This document shows positions 36,771 through 46,037 of a DNA stretch of 62,692 nt, in pieces. Source of the DNA: a bacterium (GTDB lineage Bacteria; Campylobacterota; Campylobacteria; Campylobacterales; Arcobacteraceae); NCBI GenBank assembly GCA_018816105.1, contig JAHIWE010000023.1, positions 1 to 62,692 of the forward strand, read 5' to 3'. The notes under the pieces are model-generated. The model had not been told where the DNA came from, ran no database searches, and worked only from the letters and a program-made list of their open reading frames with translations. Both the position numbers and the translations under genes were made by a program. Within the stretch, counting starts at the first letter, position 1. Every line of letters starts with the position of its first letter.

Positions 36771-36801
36771 AAAGTATTTATTAAATCTGTAGATTTAAAG
36801 A

Positions 36802-37116
36802 TTACCCTAAAAATGGATTTGCATATAATGCAATCATAGCAACAACAAGTGCATAAATAACTTGTGCTTCGATCATCGCTAATGCAATGAACATAGTTGT
36901 CATTAATTTTCCACCTAAACCTGGGTTTCTAGCAGTACCAGCAATAGTTGCAGCAGCAGTATTACCCATACCAATAGCACCACCAAGTGCAGCAAGACCT
37001 AATCCAATTCCAGCAGCTACTACAGAGTAAGCTTTTAAAGTTTGGTTAGCAACTTCACCATCAGCAGCGAATGCAACAGCAGCAATAGCTAACATTAAAA
37101 GAACGATTTTTTTCAT
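36802..37116 (-). CDS. atpE: ATP synthase F0 subunit c
   Basis: Subunit c forms the proton-driven rotor ring. The 104-aa protein has an N-terminal signal-like segment (MKKIVLLMLAIAAVAFA) typical of Campylobacterota AtpE, then two helices. The first has GIGLGLAALGGAIGMGNTAAATI; the connecting loop is ARNPGLGGKL; the second carries the ion-binding Glu in IALAMIEAQVIYALV. The lack of a sodium-type Gln/Ser pair suggests proton coupling. It stands apart from the other atp genes, as in related genomes, and has its own promoter, leader and terminator. Confidence 0.95.
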   Translation of the reverse strand: MKKIVLLMLAIAAVAFAADGEVANQTLKAYSVVAAGIGLGLAALGGAIGMGNTAAATIAGTARNPGLGGKLMTTMFIALAMIEAQVIYALVVAMIALYANPFLG

Positions 37117-37197
37117 TCTAGATCCTTATATTTTATTAGTTTCAAAGTCCGTTCGGCTTGCGTATCCCTACTTAACACTTTGTTGGCTGGGATTATA
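37117..37197 (-). promoter_or_regulatory. atpE promoter and structured 5' leader
   Basis: On the minus strand a TATAAT box lies at 37192-37197. The roughly 70-nt leader has a more GC-rich core than its surroundings, and pairing is possible: CAAAGT (37143-37148) with ACTTTG (37177-37182), enclosing CCG-TT-CGG (37149-37156). The outer ATCCC/GGGAT pair (37164-37168 and 37189-37193) would overlap the promoter. This may stabilise the highly expressed atpE mRNA (inference). Confidence 0.4.
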
Positions 37198-37289
37198 TAT
37201 AACTTAAGCTAAAGAAAAGCTAAAATTTATAACTTAATTTTTTACAAAAAATTCGTTATAATGAAAGCAATTATTATAAAAGGTTGCAA

Positions 37290-39371
37290 ATGAAAAAACT
37301 GTTTTTATCTCTAACTGCTATAATCCTTCTTGTTTTAGGCTCTATTTATGGGATTTTATTTACAAAATATGGTAATGGATTAATAGCTTCATACATAGAA
37401 AAAAAAGTAAATGCTGATCAAGAAGATGTAAAATTAAAAGTAAATGATTTTAGATTAACTTTTAAAACAATAAATTTTGATGCTAAAATAAATGATGATT
37501 CTTTAATATTAATTAAAGGTGATTTGGAAATTTTTAAACAAAGTGTTGATTTAAAATATGATATCAAAATAAATGATTTAGCAACTTTAAAAAATTTAAC
37601 AAAACAAGAGTTAAAAGGTCCATTTTCAACAAATGGAACATTTAAGGGAAATAAACATGAATCTGTAATTCAAGGAGTTTCAGATATTGCTTTAAGTCAA
37701 ACAAAATATTATGTAAATTTAGTAGATTTTGAAGCAAAAAATATCCATGTTGATTTAAAAGAAGCGAAAATTGAAGAGTTATTAACTTTACTTAATAAAC
37801 CAATTTATGCAAAAGGTAATCTAAATATTACAGCTGATATAAAAAATATTGACGTGGATAATTTAGATGGGGCAATTGTTGCTAATATATCAAAGGGTAA
37901 AATCAATAATGAAGTGGTTAATAAAGAGTTTTCTCAAACAATTCAATCTTCAATAAATTTTCAAAGTGATATAAATGCATCATTATTGGGAAAAAAAGTA
38001 GAAATAAAATCAGAACTAATTAGTTCTTTAGCAGATGTTTTTTTAGATAAAACTATTATTGATTTAGAAAAAAACAAAATAATTAGTGATTATAAAATTG
38101 ATGTAAAAAACTTAAATAAACTAGAAGGTGTTATTGGTAAAAAATTAAATGGTGATTTTTTAACATCTGGAAATATTTTTGTTGAAAATTCTTTGATTGT
38201 TGTTACTGGTAATTCAAATATTTTTGAAAGTTCAACAAGCTATGATTTAAAAGTAAAAGATTCAAATCTTCAAAATGTAAACTTTAAAATACAAAATGCA
38301 AAACTTGAAAAACTTCTTCATATGTTAAATGAACCTGTTTATGCAACTGGAAATTTAGACATTCAAGGTGATATAAAAAATGCAAAACTTGATAGTTTAG
38401 ATGGTTTAATTGTTTCAAAAGTAAGCCAAGCAAAAATAGTAAATGAAGTTGTAAATACTGTTTTTAAACAAGAAATAAAAGACACAATTAATTTTGATTT
38501 ACAAGTTGATACTTCACTTATTCCTACTCAAGCAGTATCGAAAGCTTTTGTAAATACTAATATTATGAATTTAATTATAGAAAAAGCAATTTTTGATTTT
38601 AAAGAGGCTTCATTTAATAGTGATTATTTAGTAAAAATTCCATCATTAGACAATCTAAAAAATTTCACAAAAACTAAGTTAAGAGGAAGTTTAGATATAA
38701 AAGGTGATATTCAAAATAAAGATAATTCTTTACTTGTAAATGGAAATTCAAATCTTTTAGGTGGAGCTTTAAATTTCACTTTAAAAAATGATGATTTTAC
38801 TTCAACAATTAATAATATCAATATAAAAGATCTTACTTATATGCTTTATCAACCTGAGATATTTGATTCAAAAGGAAATTTTAAAATTGATTATAATTTA
38901 TTAGTTAAAAAAGGAAATTTATCAGGAAAACTAGTAAATGGTCATTTCTTAGCAAATGAATTCTCAACTTTGATTAATCAACTTTCAAAATTTGATTTAA
39001 CAAGAGAGGTTTATGAATCTGTTGATATAAATAGTGATATTAATCAAAGTGTATTAACTTCAAGTATAAATATGAAAAGTAAAAATACTCAGATTAATAT
39101 AAATAATTCAGTTTTAGATTTAGAGAATAGTACTATAGATGCGAAATTAGATGCAAAAATCAAAGATAGCTCATTTTCAGTTAATATAAAAGGAAATACT
39201 TCAAATCCAAATATTTCTCTCGATACAAAAGATTTATTAAAAGAGCAATTAAATAAACAACTAGAGAAAAAAAGAGATAAAATCGAAGAGAAATTAAATA
39301 AAGCTTTAGGTGGAAAACTTGAAGATGAAAAAGCTAAAGAGCTTATTCAAAATTTAAAATCAATTTTCTAA
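37290..39371 (+). CDS. AsmA/TamB-like repetitive envelope protein
   Basis: One N-terminal anchor helix (about 5-24) is followed by a long periplasmic beta-rich protein of 693 aa in total. It is built of three similar units of about 175 residues. Clear matches are KIEELLTLLNKPIYAKGNL (159 onward), KLEKLLHMLNEPVYATGNL (337 onward) and IKDLTYMLYQPEIFDSKGN (512 onward). The anchor plus repeats resemble the AsmA/TamB/YhdP bridge-like lipid-transfer family, but I cannot assign a particular member. A charged, helical C-terminus (about 640-693) follows. The start is the ATG at 37290, six bases from AAAGG; the in-frame TTG at 37284 is too close to it. Confidence 0.7.
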   Translation: MKKLFLSLTAIILLVLGSIYGILFTKYGNGLIASYIEKKVNADQEDVKLKVNDFRLTFKTINFDAKINDDSLILIKGDLEIFKQSVDLKYDIKINDLATLKNLTKQELKGPFSTNGTFKGNKHESVIQGVSDIALSQTKYYVNLVDFEAKNIHVDLKEAKIEELLTLLNKPIYAKGNLNITADIKNIDVDNLDGAIVANISKGKINNEVVNKEFSQTIQSSINFQSDINASLLGKKVEIKSELISSLADVFLDKTIIDLEKNKIISDYKIDVKNLNKLEGVIGKKLNGDFLTSGNIFVENSLIVVTGNSNIFESSTSYDLKVKDSNLQNVNFKIQNAKLEKLLHMLNEPVYATGNLDIQGDIKNAKLDSLDGLIVSKVSQAKIVNEVVNTVFKQEIKDTINFDLQVDTSLIPTQAVSKAFVNTNIMNLIIEKAIFDFKEASFNSDYLVKIPSLDNLKNFTKTKLRGSLDIKGDIQNKDNSLLVNGNSNLLGGALNFTLKNDDFTSTINNINIKDLTYMLYQPEIFDSKGNFKIDYNLLVKKGNLSGKLVNGHFLANEFSTLINQLSKFDLTREVYESVDINSDINQSVLTSSINMKSKNTQININNSVLDLENSTIDAKLDAKIKDSSFSVNIKGNTSNPNISLDTKDLLKEQLNKQLEKKRDKIEEKLNKALGGKLEDEKAKELIQNLKSIF

Positions 39372-39401
39372 GATTATTTTATGAAATGGAGTTTTATAAC
39401 T

Positions 39402-40100
39402 CTATTTCATCTGTTTTGTTACAGTCAAAGACAAGGCATTCCACTCACTCATCCCACCTCTATACCACATCATTTTATTTGCAGGATATCCAAGATTTAA
39501 AAAGTAATTAATTGTTTTTGTTGATATTGGACACCATGGACCATTACAAAAAAATATTACTGTTTTTGCATTTGAGAAATCAAATTTATTCTTTCTTATG
39601 TCAATTATTTTAATACCTAAATTTTCATAAGCTTTATAAAATTCATCTTTAAAATCTTCATCATAAATTAAATCTTCAAAAGGAACATTTATAGAACCTG
39701 GAATAGTTTGTTGATTAAACCATACGGGTTTTCTAGTATCAACTAAAGCATAAGACTTAGGATTCTTTGATGATTTACTGTAAATAAATTCTAATACTTC
39801 AATTTCTGATAGGGTTTTTATTTGCTCATTTATAAACAAAGGTTGAATTACTCCACTTGTAGTAATAAATGTTTTTTTACACTCTTTTGGAATGTTTTTG
39901 CTGATATTATCATCTGAAAAACTCTCAGCACTTATGGGAATATCTAAGCAGTTCTTATTTATTTCTCTTTGAATTTTATATATTTCTTCTTTTTTATTTA
40001 AGTAAGTATGTTTAACTTCAATATCCATATATTGTAATGATATGGGATTTATTGCATTTGCATAAATAAAAAATGTAAATATTAGTAATATTTTACTCAT
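39402..40100 (-). CDS. Secreted rhodanese-like domain protein
   Basis: A signal peptide (cleaved near ANA-INPI) precedes a C-terminal rhodanese domain (about 110-230). ALVDTRKPVWF and GSINVPFEDLIYDEDF match the family, and the active loop is FFCNGPWCPIS with the expected cysteine. Substrate would be a sulfur or oxyanion compound in the periplasm. The N-terminal third, with two cysteines, is not recognised. AAGGAG precedes the ATG. It is divergent from the imelysin operon. Confidence 0.82.
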   Translation of the reverse strand: MSKILLIFTFFIYANAINPISLQYMDIEVKHTYLNKKEEIYKIQREINKNCLDIPISAESFSDDNISKNIPKECKKTFITTSGVIQPLFINEQIKTLSEIEVLEFIYSKSSKNPKSYALVDTRKPVWFNQQTIPGSINVPFEDLIYDEDFKDEFYKAYENLGIKIIDIRKNKFDFSNAKTVIFFCNGPWCPISTKTINYFLNLGYPANKMMWYRGGMSEWNALSLTVTKQMK

Positions 40101-40180
40101 TGGGATTCTCCTTCTTTTATTGATAAGTATAGATTCTTAAGCTTAAATAAATGATTAAGTATTAAATTTAAAGATTGTTA

Positions 40181-40195
40181 TGATAATTATTATCA
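40181..40195. promoter_or_regulatory. Fur box, perfect, upstream of the imelysin operon
   Basis: TGATAAT-T-ATTATCA is a perfect 7-1-7 match to the Fur consensus, 74 bases upstream of the imelysin ATG. Confidence 0.85.
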
Positions 40196-40237
40196 GTTTA
40201 AGAGAAGTGAAAGTTTCTTTTAGATTTAATTCATTAA

Positions 40238-40252
40238 TGATAATTAATATTA
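40238..40252. promoter_or_regulatory. Fur box, weaker, upstream of the imelysin operon
   Basis: TGATAAT-T-AATATTA keeps five of seven right-arm bases of the consensus. It lies 17 bases before the ATG and 57 bases from the perfect box. Confidence 0.55.
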
Positions 40253-40269
40253 AAATTAAAAGGAAATAA

Positions 40270-41631
40270 ATGATAAATTTTACTAAAAAAGTACTGGTTT
40301 CACTTTCTGTTGTAACTGCTCTTGCTTTAAGTGCAAATGCAGCTTCAAACACAGAGCATTTAAACTCTACAAAGTCTGAGTTAGTAAAGGTTAATCCACT
40401 TTTAGATGCATATGCAAATATTGCATATGCTAATTATGGTGATACATTAAAGGATGCTAGGTCTTTAAAAACTGCAATTGATACTTTTGCAAAAGAAGCA
40501 AATGAAAAGAATTTTGAAAATGCAAAAAAAGCTTGGTTAAAATCAAGAGAATCTTATGGTCAAACAGAAGCGTTTAGACTTTCAAATGGTCCAATAGATG
40601 CTGAAGATAATTGGATTGCAGAAGCTTATGGTGCACTTGAAGGGCAGATTAATGCTTGGCCACTTGATGAAAACATGATTGATTATACTATTGATGCTAA
40701 AGGTGAAAAAACAAGTGGAAATATTATAGATACAGCAGGTGTATTTAATCCAGGTGGTGAAGGTTCATCTGCTATTGATGTAACAAATATTACAGTTGAT
40801 GCAATTGCTTCTTTAAATGAAAATGGAGGAGATGCAAATGTAGCTTCAGGTTATCATGCTGTTGAATTTCTATTATGGGGACAAGATCAAGATTATTCAA
40901 ATTTCCTAAAAGATGGTGTAACACCTGGTGCGATGAGCGCAGGAGCTAGACCTTTAAGTGATTTTACAAGTGAAAAAAATGCTAAAAGAAGATTAGCTTA
41001 TTTACAAGTAGCTAGTCAAAAAATTGTAAATGATTTAGAATTAGTAGCTAGTGCTTGGGAAAAAAAGGTAGATGGTAATAAAGGTTTATATCAAGCTGCA
41101 TTAAAAGGGCAATTAAAAGGTGAAAATGCATCAAAAAATATTGATTCAAGTGAAGCATTAAAACAAATCATTGCAGGACTTGGTGTTTTTGTTAAATCTG
41201 AACTTGCAAATGAAAGAATTGCAGTTGCTGTTTTAACTCCAAGTGAAGAGGATGAACACTCTTGTTTTTCTGATAATACACATAGAGACATAGAAAATAA
41301 CTATTTAGGATTTAAAAATATTTTAACAGCTACATATAATGGCAAAAAATATGGAAAATCACTTTTAGATGCTCTTGATAAAGAGACAAAAACAAGAATT
41401 GAAAAGTTGATGACATCTATTGAGAAAAAAATAGCAAACATAGATGAAGTAGCACGTACAAAAGAGCATTTTGATTATCAAATAAGAGAAACAAGTCCTC
41501 AATCAAAAGTTATTGTAAAACTTAAAAATGAGCTTAGAAAACTAGGTGATGAGATGGTACATGTGGCAAAAGCTAATAAAATAAATTTAAGTACAGATGA
41601 TGTTACAGACCCAGAAGAAACAAAAATTTAA
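40270..41631 (+). CDS. Imelysin family protein (iron-regulated, M75-like)
   Basis: Imelysins are periplasmic or outer-membrane proteins of iron-regulated operons, with a duplicated helical fold and a conserved GxHxxE motif; their molecular role in iron handling is unsettled. The 453-aa protein has a signal peptide (cleaved near SANA-ASNT), the block AYANIAYANYGDTL, RESYGQTEAFRL and the motif GYHAVEF with His196 and Glu199, followed by LLWGQD. Two Fur boxes lie upstream. First gene of a five-gene operon. Confidence 0.9.
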   Translation: MINFTKKVLVSLSVVTALALSANAASNTEHLNSTKSELVKVNPLLDAYANIAYANYGDTLKDARSLKTAIDTFAKEANEKNFENAKKAWLKSRESYGQTEAFRLSNGPIDAEDNWIAEAYGALEGQINAWPLDENMIDYTIDAKGEKTSGNIIDTAGVFNPGGEGSSAIDVTNITVDAIASLNENGGDANVASGYHAVEFLLWGQDQDYSNFLKDGVTPGAMSAGARPLSDFTSEKNAKRRLAYLQVASQKIVNDLELVASAWEKKVDGNKGLYQAALKGQLKGENASKNIDSSEALKQIIAGLGVFVKSELANERIAVAVLTPSEEDEHSCFSDNTHRDIENNYLGFKNILTATYNGKKYGKSLLDALDKETKTRIEKLMTSIEKKIANIDEVARTKEHFDYQIRETSPQSKVIVKLKNELRKLGDEMVHVAKANKINLSTDDVTDPEETKI

Positions 41632-41641
41632 TTTTTCATTA

Positions 41642-42994
41642 ATGAAAAAAACAATTTTAATAAAAAGCCTTATAGCAAGTTTTGCTATAGGGCTTTTTGG
41701 CGTTGATAATAGTAATGATTTTATTTCAAATGATAAAAATAAATCAATACTATTAAAACCTGTTTCTAATTTAAATGATAAGCAATATGATAAATTTATA
41801 TTAGGAAGAAGTTTTTTTGCAATTCCTTGGGTTGAAGCTCCAAGTGCAACAACTGCAAGGGATGGATTAGGACCTCTTTTTAATGCAAATACCTGTATTT
41901 CTTGTCATCCATCAAATGGAAAAGGAACTTTAATTGATAATAAAAGCTCTCGTTCTTTGGTTGTGCGATTATCAGTTGATTCTAATAATAGTATTGAACA
42001 TAAAATGTTATTAGAGAAAAAAGGGTTTATTCCTGAGCCAAATTATGGAGCTCAATTAGCATTAAATGCAATCCATGGTGTTGATTTTGAAGGTAAAGTA
42101 AAAATAGATTTTGATGAGTTAAATGTTGTTTTCCCTGATGGTGAAAAACAGATTTTATTAAAACCAAAATACTCTTTGGAAAGTTTAAATTATGGTCCTT
42201 TATTCAATGGTACAAATATTTCATATAGAATAGCACCAAGTTTAAATGGGATTGGTTTAATTGAACTTATTTCAAATGAAGATATTTTAAAAAATGAAGA
42301 TATAAATGATAAAAATAATGATGGAATATCTGGACGTGCAAATTGGGTTTATTCTAATATTACAAAAAAAGAAGAGTTAGGTAAATATACTTGGAAAGCT
42401 AGTGTTGCTTTTTTGAAAGAACAAATAGCAGGTGCTGCTTCAAATGATATGGGATTAACAACTTCAGTTTTTCCAGATGAAAATTGTACATCTTCTCAAA
42501 AAGCATGTAACGAGGCACCAAAACCAAAAGATGCTATTGATTTAACTGATGAAAGACTTGATGCGATTACTTATTATTTAAAACATATAAAAACATATAG
42601 TGCTAAACAAACTAAAGAATATACCGAGGCTTTAGAGATATTTGAGCAAATTTCATGTGCTAAGTGTCATATAAGTAGTTTTGAAACAAAAGAAGGTTTT
42701 AAAATCTCACCTTTTTCTGATTTTTTACTTCATGATATGGGTGAAGAATTAAGTGATGGAAGAACTGAGTTTAGTGCAAATAAAAATGAGTGGAGAACGG
42801 CACCTTTGTGGGGGTTGTCACTTCATGAAAAAATAAATAAAGAAAAACCTAGACTTTTACATGATGGAAGAGCTAGAAGTTTTCAAGAGGCTATTTTGTG
42901 GCATGGTGGTGAAGCACAAAAGAGTAAAGAGAATTATATGAATCTACCAAAAGAACAAAGAGAAAAACTAATTAAATTTTTAGAGGAGTTATGA
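41642..42994 (+). CDS. Di-heme oxidoreductase, DUF1111 type
   Basis: A signal peptide is followed by two heme c sites: CISCH at 85-89 and CAKCH near residue 340. The surrounding RDGLGPLFNANTCISCHPSNGKG and the C-terminal WRTAPLWGLSLHEKINKEKPRLLHDGRARSFQEAILWHGGEA match the DUF1111 family, often paired with imelysin in Fur regulons. The start is the ATG at 41642 (450 aa); an upstream in-frame ATG at 41597 lies inside the previous gene. It follows the first imelysin after 10 bases and overlaps the second by 4 bases. Confidence 0.9.
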   Translation: MKKTILIKSLIASFAIGLFGVDNSNDFISNDKNKSILLKPVSNLNDKQYDKFILGRSFFAIPWVEAPSATTARDGLGPLFNANTCISCHPSNGKGTLIDNKSSRSLVVRLSVDSNNSIEHKMLLEKKGFIPEPNYGAQLALNAIHGVDFEGKVKIDFDELNVVFPDGEKQILLKPKYSLESLNYGPLFNGTNISYRIAPSLNGIGLIELISNEDILKNEDINDKNNDGISGRANWVYSNITKKEELGKYTWKASVAFLKEQIAGAASNDMGLTTSVFPDENCTSSQKACNEAPKPKDAIDLTDERLDAITYYLKHIKTYSAKQTKEYTEALEIFEQISCAKCHISSFETKEGFKISPFSDFLLHDMGEELSDGRTEFSANKNEWRTAPLWGLSLHEKINKEKPRLLHDGRARSFQEAILWHGGEAQKSKENYMNLPKEQREKLIKFLEEL

Positions 42995-43938
42995 TGAAAA
43001 AAGTGTTATTTTTACTAGTATTATTTTCAAGTTTGGTTTTTGCAAATGAGAGAGTATTACTTAATGTTATAAAAAATGTATCAATCCCAAATGTGGAAAA
43101 TACAATTAAAAATGCCAAGATTTTACAAAAAGATTTAAATGCACAAAATTTTACAAATTTTTTGCAATCTTGGAAAAAAGTTGAAGCCTTATATTTTGCT
43201 GGTGATTTAAATGAAGATTTTTTAGATACACCACGATATATTGATGTTTTTAATAATCTAAAAGAGGATTTAAATTCTCAAATGAAAATGGTAATTGAAT
43301 CAAAAGATGAGGTAAATGTTGCTTTATTTAAGAACTCATTTAAAACAATAAATGCTTTAGAGTATGTAATGTTTAATGATAATCATATTTCACAAAGAGA
43401 AAAAGATTTAAGTGTTGCTATTTTAAACTCAATGATTTCTCACTTAGAAGATATAAATGAAGTTTATAAAGATTATTTAGTATCTAAACCAAAAGATGAA
43501 AAATGGGAAAATGCTTTGATAATCAATACTTTGATTGCTAGTTCTTATAGATTAAAAGAGTGGAGAATTGGAAATGCAAGTGGAAACTCTAGTAAATTTA
43601 AAAATGATGCAAAAAACGAAAGAGCTGAATATTTCTTAAGTCAAAACTCATTTGCTGCAATTGATGCTATTTTAGATGCACATAAACAAATAGTTTTAAA
43701 AAACAAATATTATGATTTTGCTGGATTTGCTCTTGATAAAGGTGCTGCAATTCAGCTTTTAATGGCTGTTGATAATATTGATGAAATGAAAAATGAGTTA
43801 AAAACTCTTCCAAAAGATGATTTTACAAATGCAAATAAGCTATTTACAAATGCAAAAGATTTACATAATGCATATTATGTATCTTTAATCGAGCAGTTAA
43901 GTATTGTAGGAAAAATATTAGATGCAGATGGAGATTAA
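42991..43938 (+). CDS. Second imelysin family protein
   Basis: The 315-aa secreted protein (signal peptide cleaved near VFA-NERV) is a shorter imelysin-like helical protein: FLQSWKKVEALYFAGDLNEDFLD, FKTINALEYVMFND and AIDAILDAHKQI fit the fold. The GxHxxE motif of canonical members is altered to INALEYVMF. It overlaps the DUF1111 gene and may be lipid-independent; its partner function is unknown. It directly precedes a membrane hydroxylase gene. Confidence 0.8.
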   Translation: MMKKVLFLLVLFSSLVFANERVLLNVIKNVSIPNVENTIKNAKILQKDLNAQNFTNFLQSWKKVEALYFAGDLNEDFLDTPRYIDVFNNLKEDLNSQMKMVIESKDEVNVALFKNSFKTINALEYVMFNDNHISQREKDLSVAILNSMISHLEDINEVYKDYLVSKPKDEKWENALIINTLIASSYRLKEWRIGNASGNSSKFKNDAKNERAEYFLSQNSFAAIDAILDAHKQIVLKNKYYDFAGFALDKGAAIQLLMAVDNIDEMKNELKTLPKDDFTNANKLFTNAKDLHNAYYVSLIEQLSIVGKILDADGD

Positions 43939-43941
43939 TAA

Positions 43942-44913
43942 TTGAGTAATTTTTTTGCACTTGAGTATTTTATAAATCCTGATAAAAGGTTGTTTTGGGC
44001 TTATTTATTAAGTTCAGTTTTAATATCAATAATTTATTTTTATATAAGTAAAAAAAACACAAGAGTAATAAGCTCTTCAAAATTATGGTTACATCCAAGT
44101 GCAAAGTTGGATTATTACTACTTTTTTTTATCTTATTTTATAAATATTTTTTTATTGATACCTTTTATAATAAGTGCAAAAACTATAGCTTTTGGGGTAA
44201 ATAAGTTTTTATATCAAGAGTTTGATTATTTTGAAAATAGTTTTTTCTCTTATGAAATGATTATTTTGATGTATACCTTATCAATTTTTCTAGTGAGTGA
44301 TTTCACTAGATACTGGCTTCATAGATTTTTGCATACGATTCCATTTTTATGGGAGTTTCACAAGGTTCATCATAGTGCTAAAGTTTTAACTCCAATAACA
44401 TTTTATAGAGTTCATCCTGTGGAAAATTTTCTTTTTGGACTTAGATACTCTTTTAGTATAGGATTGGTTACTGGTGTATTTATCTATTTTTTTGGAGCTA
44501 TGATTGATATTTATATGGTTTTTGGAGTAAATGTTTTTTTATTTTTATTTTCATTATTGGGTTCAAATTTAAGACATTCTCCTGTGCCATTTTCCTATGG
44601 AAGATTTTTAGAAAAATGGTTTATCTCACCAAAACAGCACCAAATACATCATAGTAAAAAATATTTTAATAAAAACTATGGTGGATATATTGCTGTTTGG
44701 GATAGGGTTTTTGGAACACTTTGTTTATCTCAAAGTGTAAAAGTTATGAAATTTGGTTTAAGAAATGAGCAAATGAAAGATTATAAATCTTTGATTGATT
44801 TGATATTTAGACCATTTATAAATTTAGTAAAAAAAGGAGAATTTAATGAAAAATTTAAAACTATTAATAAATATATTTTTAGTATTTTCAAGCCTAAGCT
44901 TAAGTGCAAATGA
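43942..44913 (+). CDS. Membrane di-iron hydroxylase, sterol desaturase/fatty acid hydroxylase family
   Basis: The 323-aa membrane protein has the histidine clusters of this family: HRFLH, HKVHHS, then HPVENFL, and HQIHHS near 235. These bind a di-iron centre that hydroxylates lipids, carotenoids or similar substrates. About six helices surround them. The start is TTG at 43942 with GGAG upstream. It is unusual in an imelysin operon. Its 3' end overlaps the peroxidase gene by 68 bases. Confidence 0.82.
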   Translation: MSNFFALEYFINPDKRLFWAYLLSSVLISIIYFYISKKNTRVISSSKLWLHPSAKLDYYYFFLSYFINIFLLIPFIISAKTIAFGVNKFLYQEFDYFENSFFSYEMIILMYTLSIFLVSDFTRYWLHRFLHTIPFLWEFHKVHHSAKVLTPITFYRVHPVENFLFGLRYSFSIGLVTGVFIYFFGAMIDIYMVFGVNVFLFLFSLLGSNLRHSPVPFSYGRFLEKWFISPKQHQIHHSKKYFNKNYGGYIAVWDRVFGTLCLSQSVKVMKFGLRNEQMKDYKSLIDLIFRPFINLVKKGEFNEKFKTINKYIFSIFKPKLKCK

Positions 44914-45982
44914 GGCTTTATCAAAGGAAGCTTTAGGTCAAATTTTATTTTTTGATAAAAACTTATCACAAAATAGAACACAATCATGTGCTACATGTCA
45001 TAATCCAAATAGTGCTTTTGTAGATGATAGAAGCAATGGTATATCAAAAATGGCATCTTTAGGAGATGATAATAAATCACTTGGAGATAGACAAGCACCA
45101 ACTGCTTCTTATGCTAAATTTTCACCAAACTTTCATTTTGATGAGAAAAAACAAAAATATATTGGAGGACAGTTTTGGGACGGTCGAGCAGCTACTCTAG
45201 AAGAGCAAGCTGGAGGACCACCACTAAATCCAATTGAAATGGGAATGGCTAATAAAAAAGAGGTAATAAATAGAATAAAAGAAAATGACTTATATGTGAG
45301 TTCATTTAAAAATCTTTATGGAGAGGATATTTTAAATGATGAAAAAAAAGCTTATGATGCTTTAACTCAAATAATAGCCTCTTTTGAAAGAACAGATGAG
45401 TTTTCACCATTTGATTCTAAATATGATAAATATCTAAAAGGTGAGTATGATTTAACAGCTCTTGAAGATTTAGGAAAATCACTGTTTTTCTCAAATAATA
45501 ATAACTCTTGTGCCTCTTGTCATGTATTAAAAGGTGAAGATAAAAAAGGGGAAACATTTACAAATTATGAGTTTCATAATATCGGAACACCTTCCAACCT
45601 AAAATTACGTGCTAAAAATGGTGTAAAAGATATTGATAAAGGGCTTTTAAATAATCCAAGTGTTACAGATGAAAAACAAATGGGGAAATATAAAGTTCCA
45701 ACACTTAGAAACGTAGCTGTAACTGCTCCATATATGCATAATGGTGTATTTTCTGATTTAAGAACAGTTGTTGAGTTCTATGATAAATATAATAATAAAG
45801 ATAGAACTATAAATAAAGAAACAAACAAAGCATGGGATGAACCTGAAGTTAAAGATACTATTTCACTAAAAGAGCTAAAAGCAAAAGAGTTAAGTGATAG
45901 AAAAGTTGAAGCATTAGTGGCTTTTATGGAACTTCTAACAGATGAAAAATATGAACATTTATTAAAAAGTAAAGTAAAGTAG
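44846..45982 (+). CDS. Di-heme cytochrome c peroxidase family protein (MauG/CcpA type)
   Basis: A signal peptide precedes two heme c sites, CATCH at 48-52 and CASCH near 219, and ALGQILFFDKNLSQNRTQSC, GGQFWDGRA, FHNIGTPSN, KYKVPTLRNVAVTAPYMHNGVF and VEFYDKY are typical of bacterial cytochrome c peroxidases and related MauG enzymes. It reduces peroxide or oxidises a partner in the periplasm. 378 aa is normal. It starts inside the hydroxylase gene (68-base overlap) at an ATG with AAAGGAG. Last large gene of the operon. Confidence 0.9.
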   Translation: MKNLKLLINIFLVFSSLSLSANEALSKEALGQILFFDKNLSQNRTQSCATCHNPNSAFVDDRSNGISKMASLGDDNKSLGDRQAPTASYAKFSPNFHFDEKKQKYIGGQFWDGRAATLEEQAGGPPLNPIEMGMANKKEVINRIKENDLYVSSFKNLYGEDILNDEKKAYDALTQIIASFERTDEFSPFDSKYDKYLKGEYDLTALEDLGKSLFFSNNNNSCASCHVLKGEDKKGETFTNYEFHNIGTPSNLKLRAKNGVKDIDKGLLNNPSVTDEKQMGKYKVPTLRNVAVTAPYMHNGVFSDLRTVVEFYDKYNNKDRTINKETNKAWDEPEVKDTISLKELKAKELSDRKVEALVAFMELLTDEKYEHLLKSKVK

Positions 45983-46037
45983 TACTCTTTAAATAAGCTA
46001 TTATATAAAAATAGATAAAATCGGAAAAAGGGCTCTT

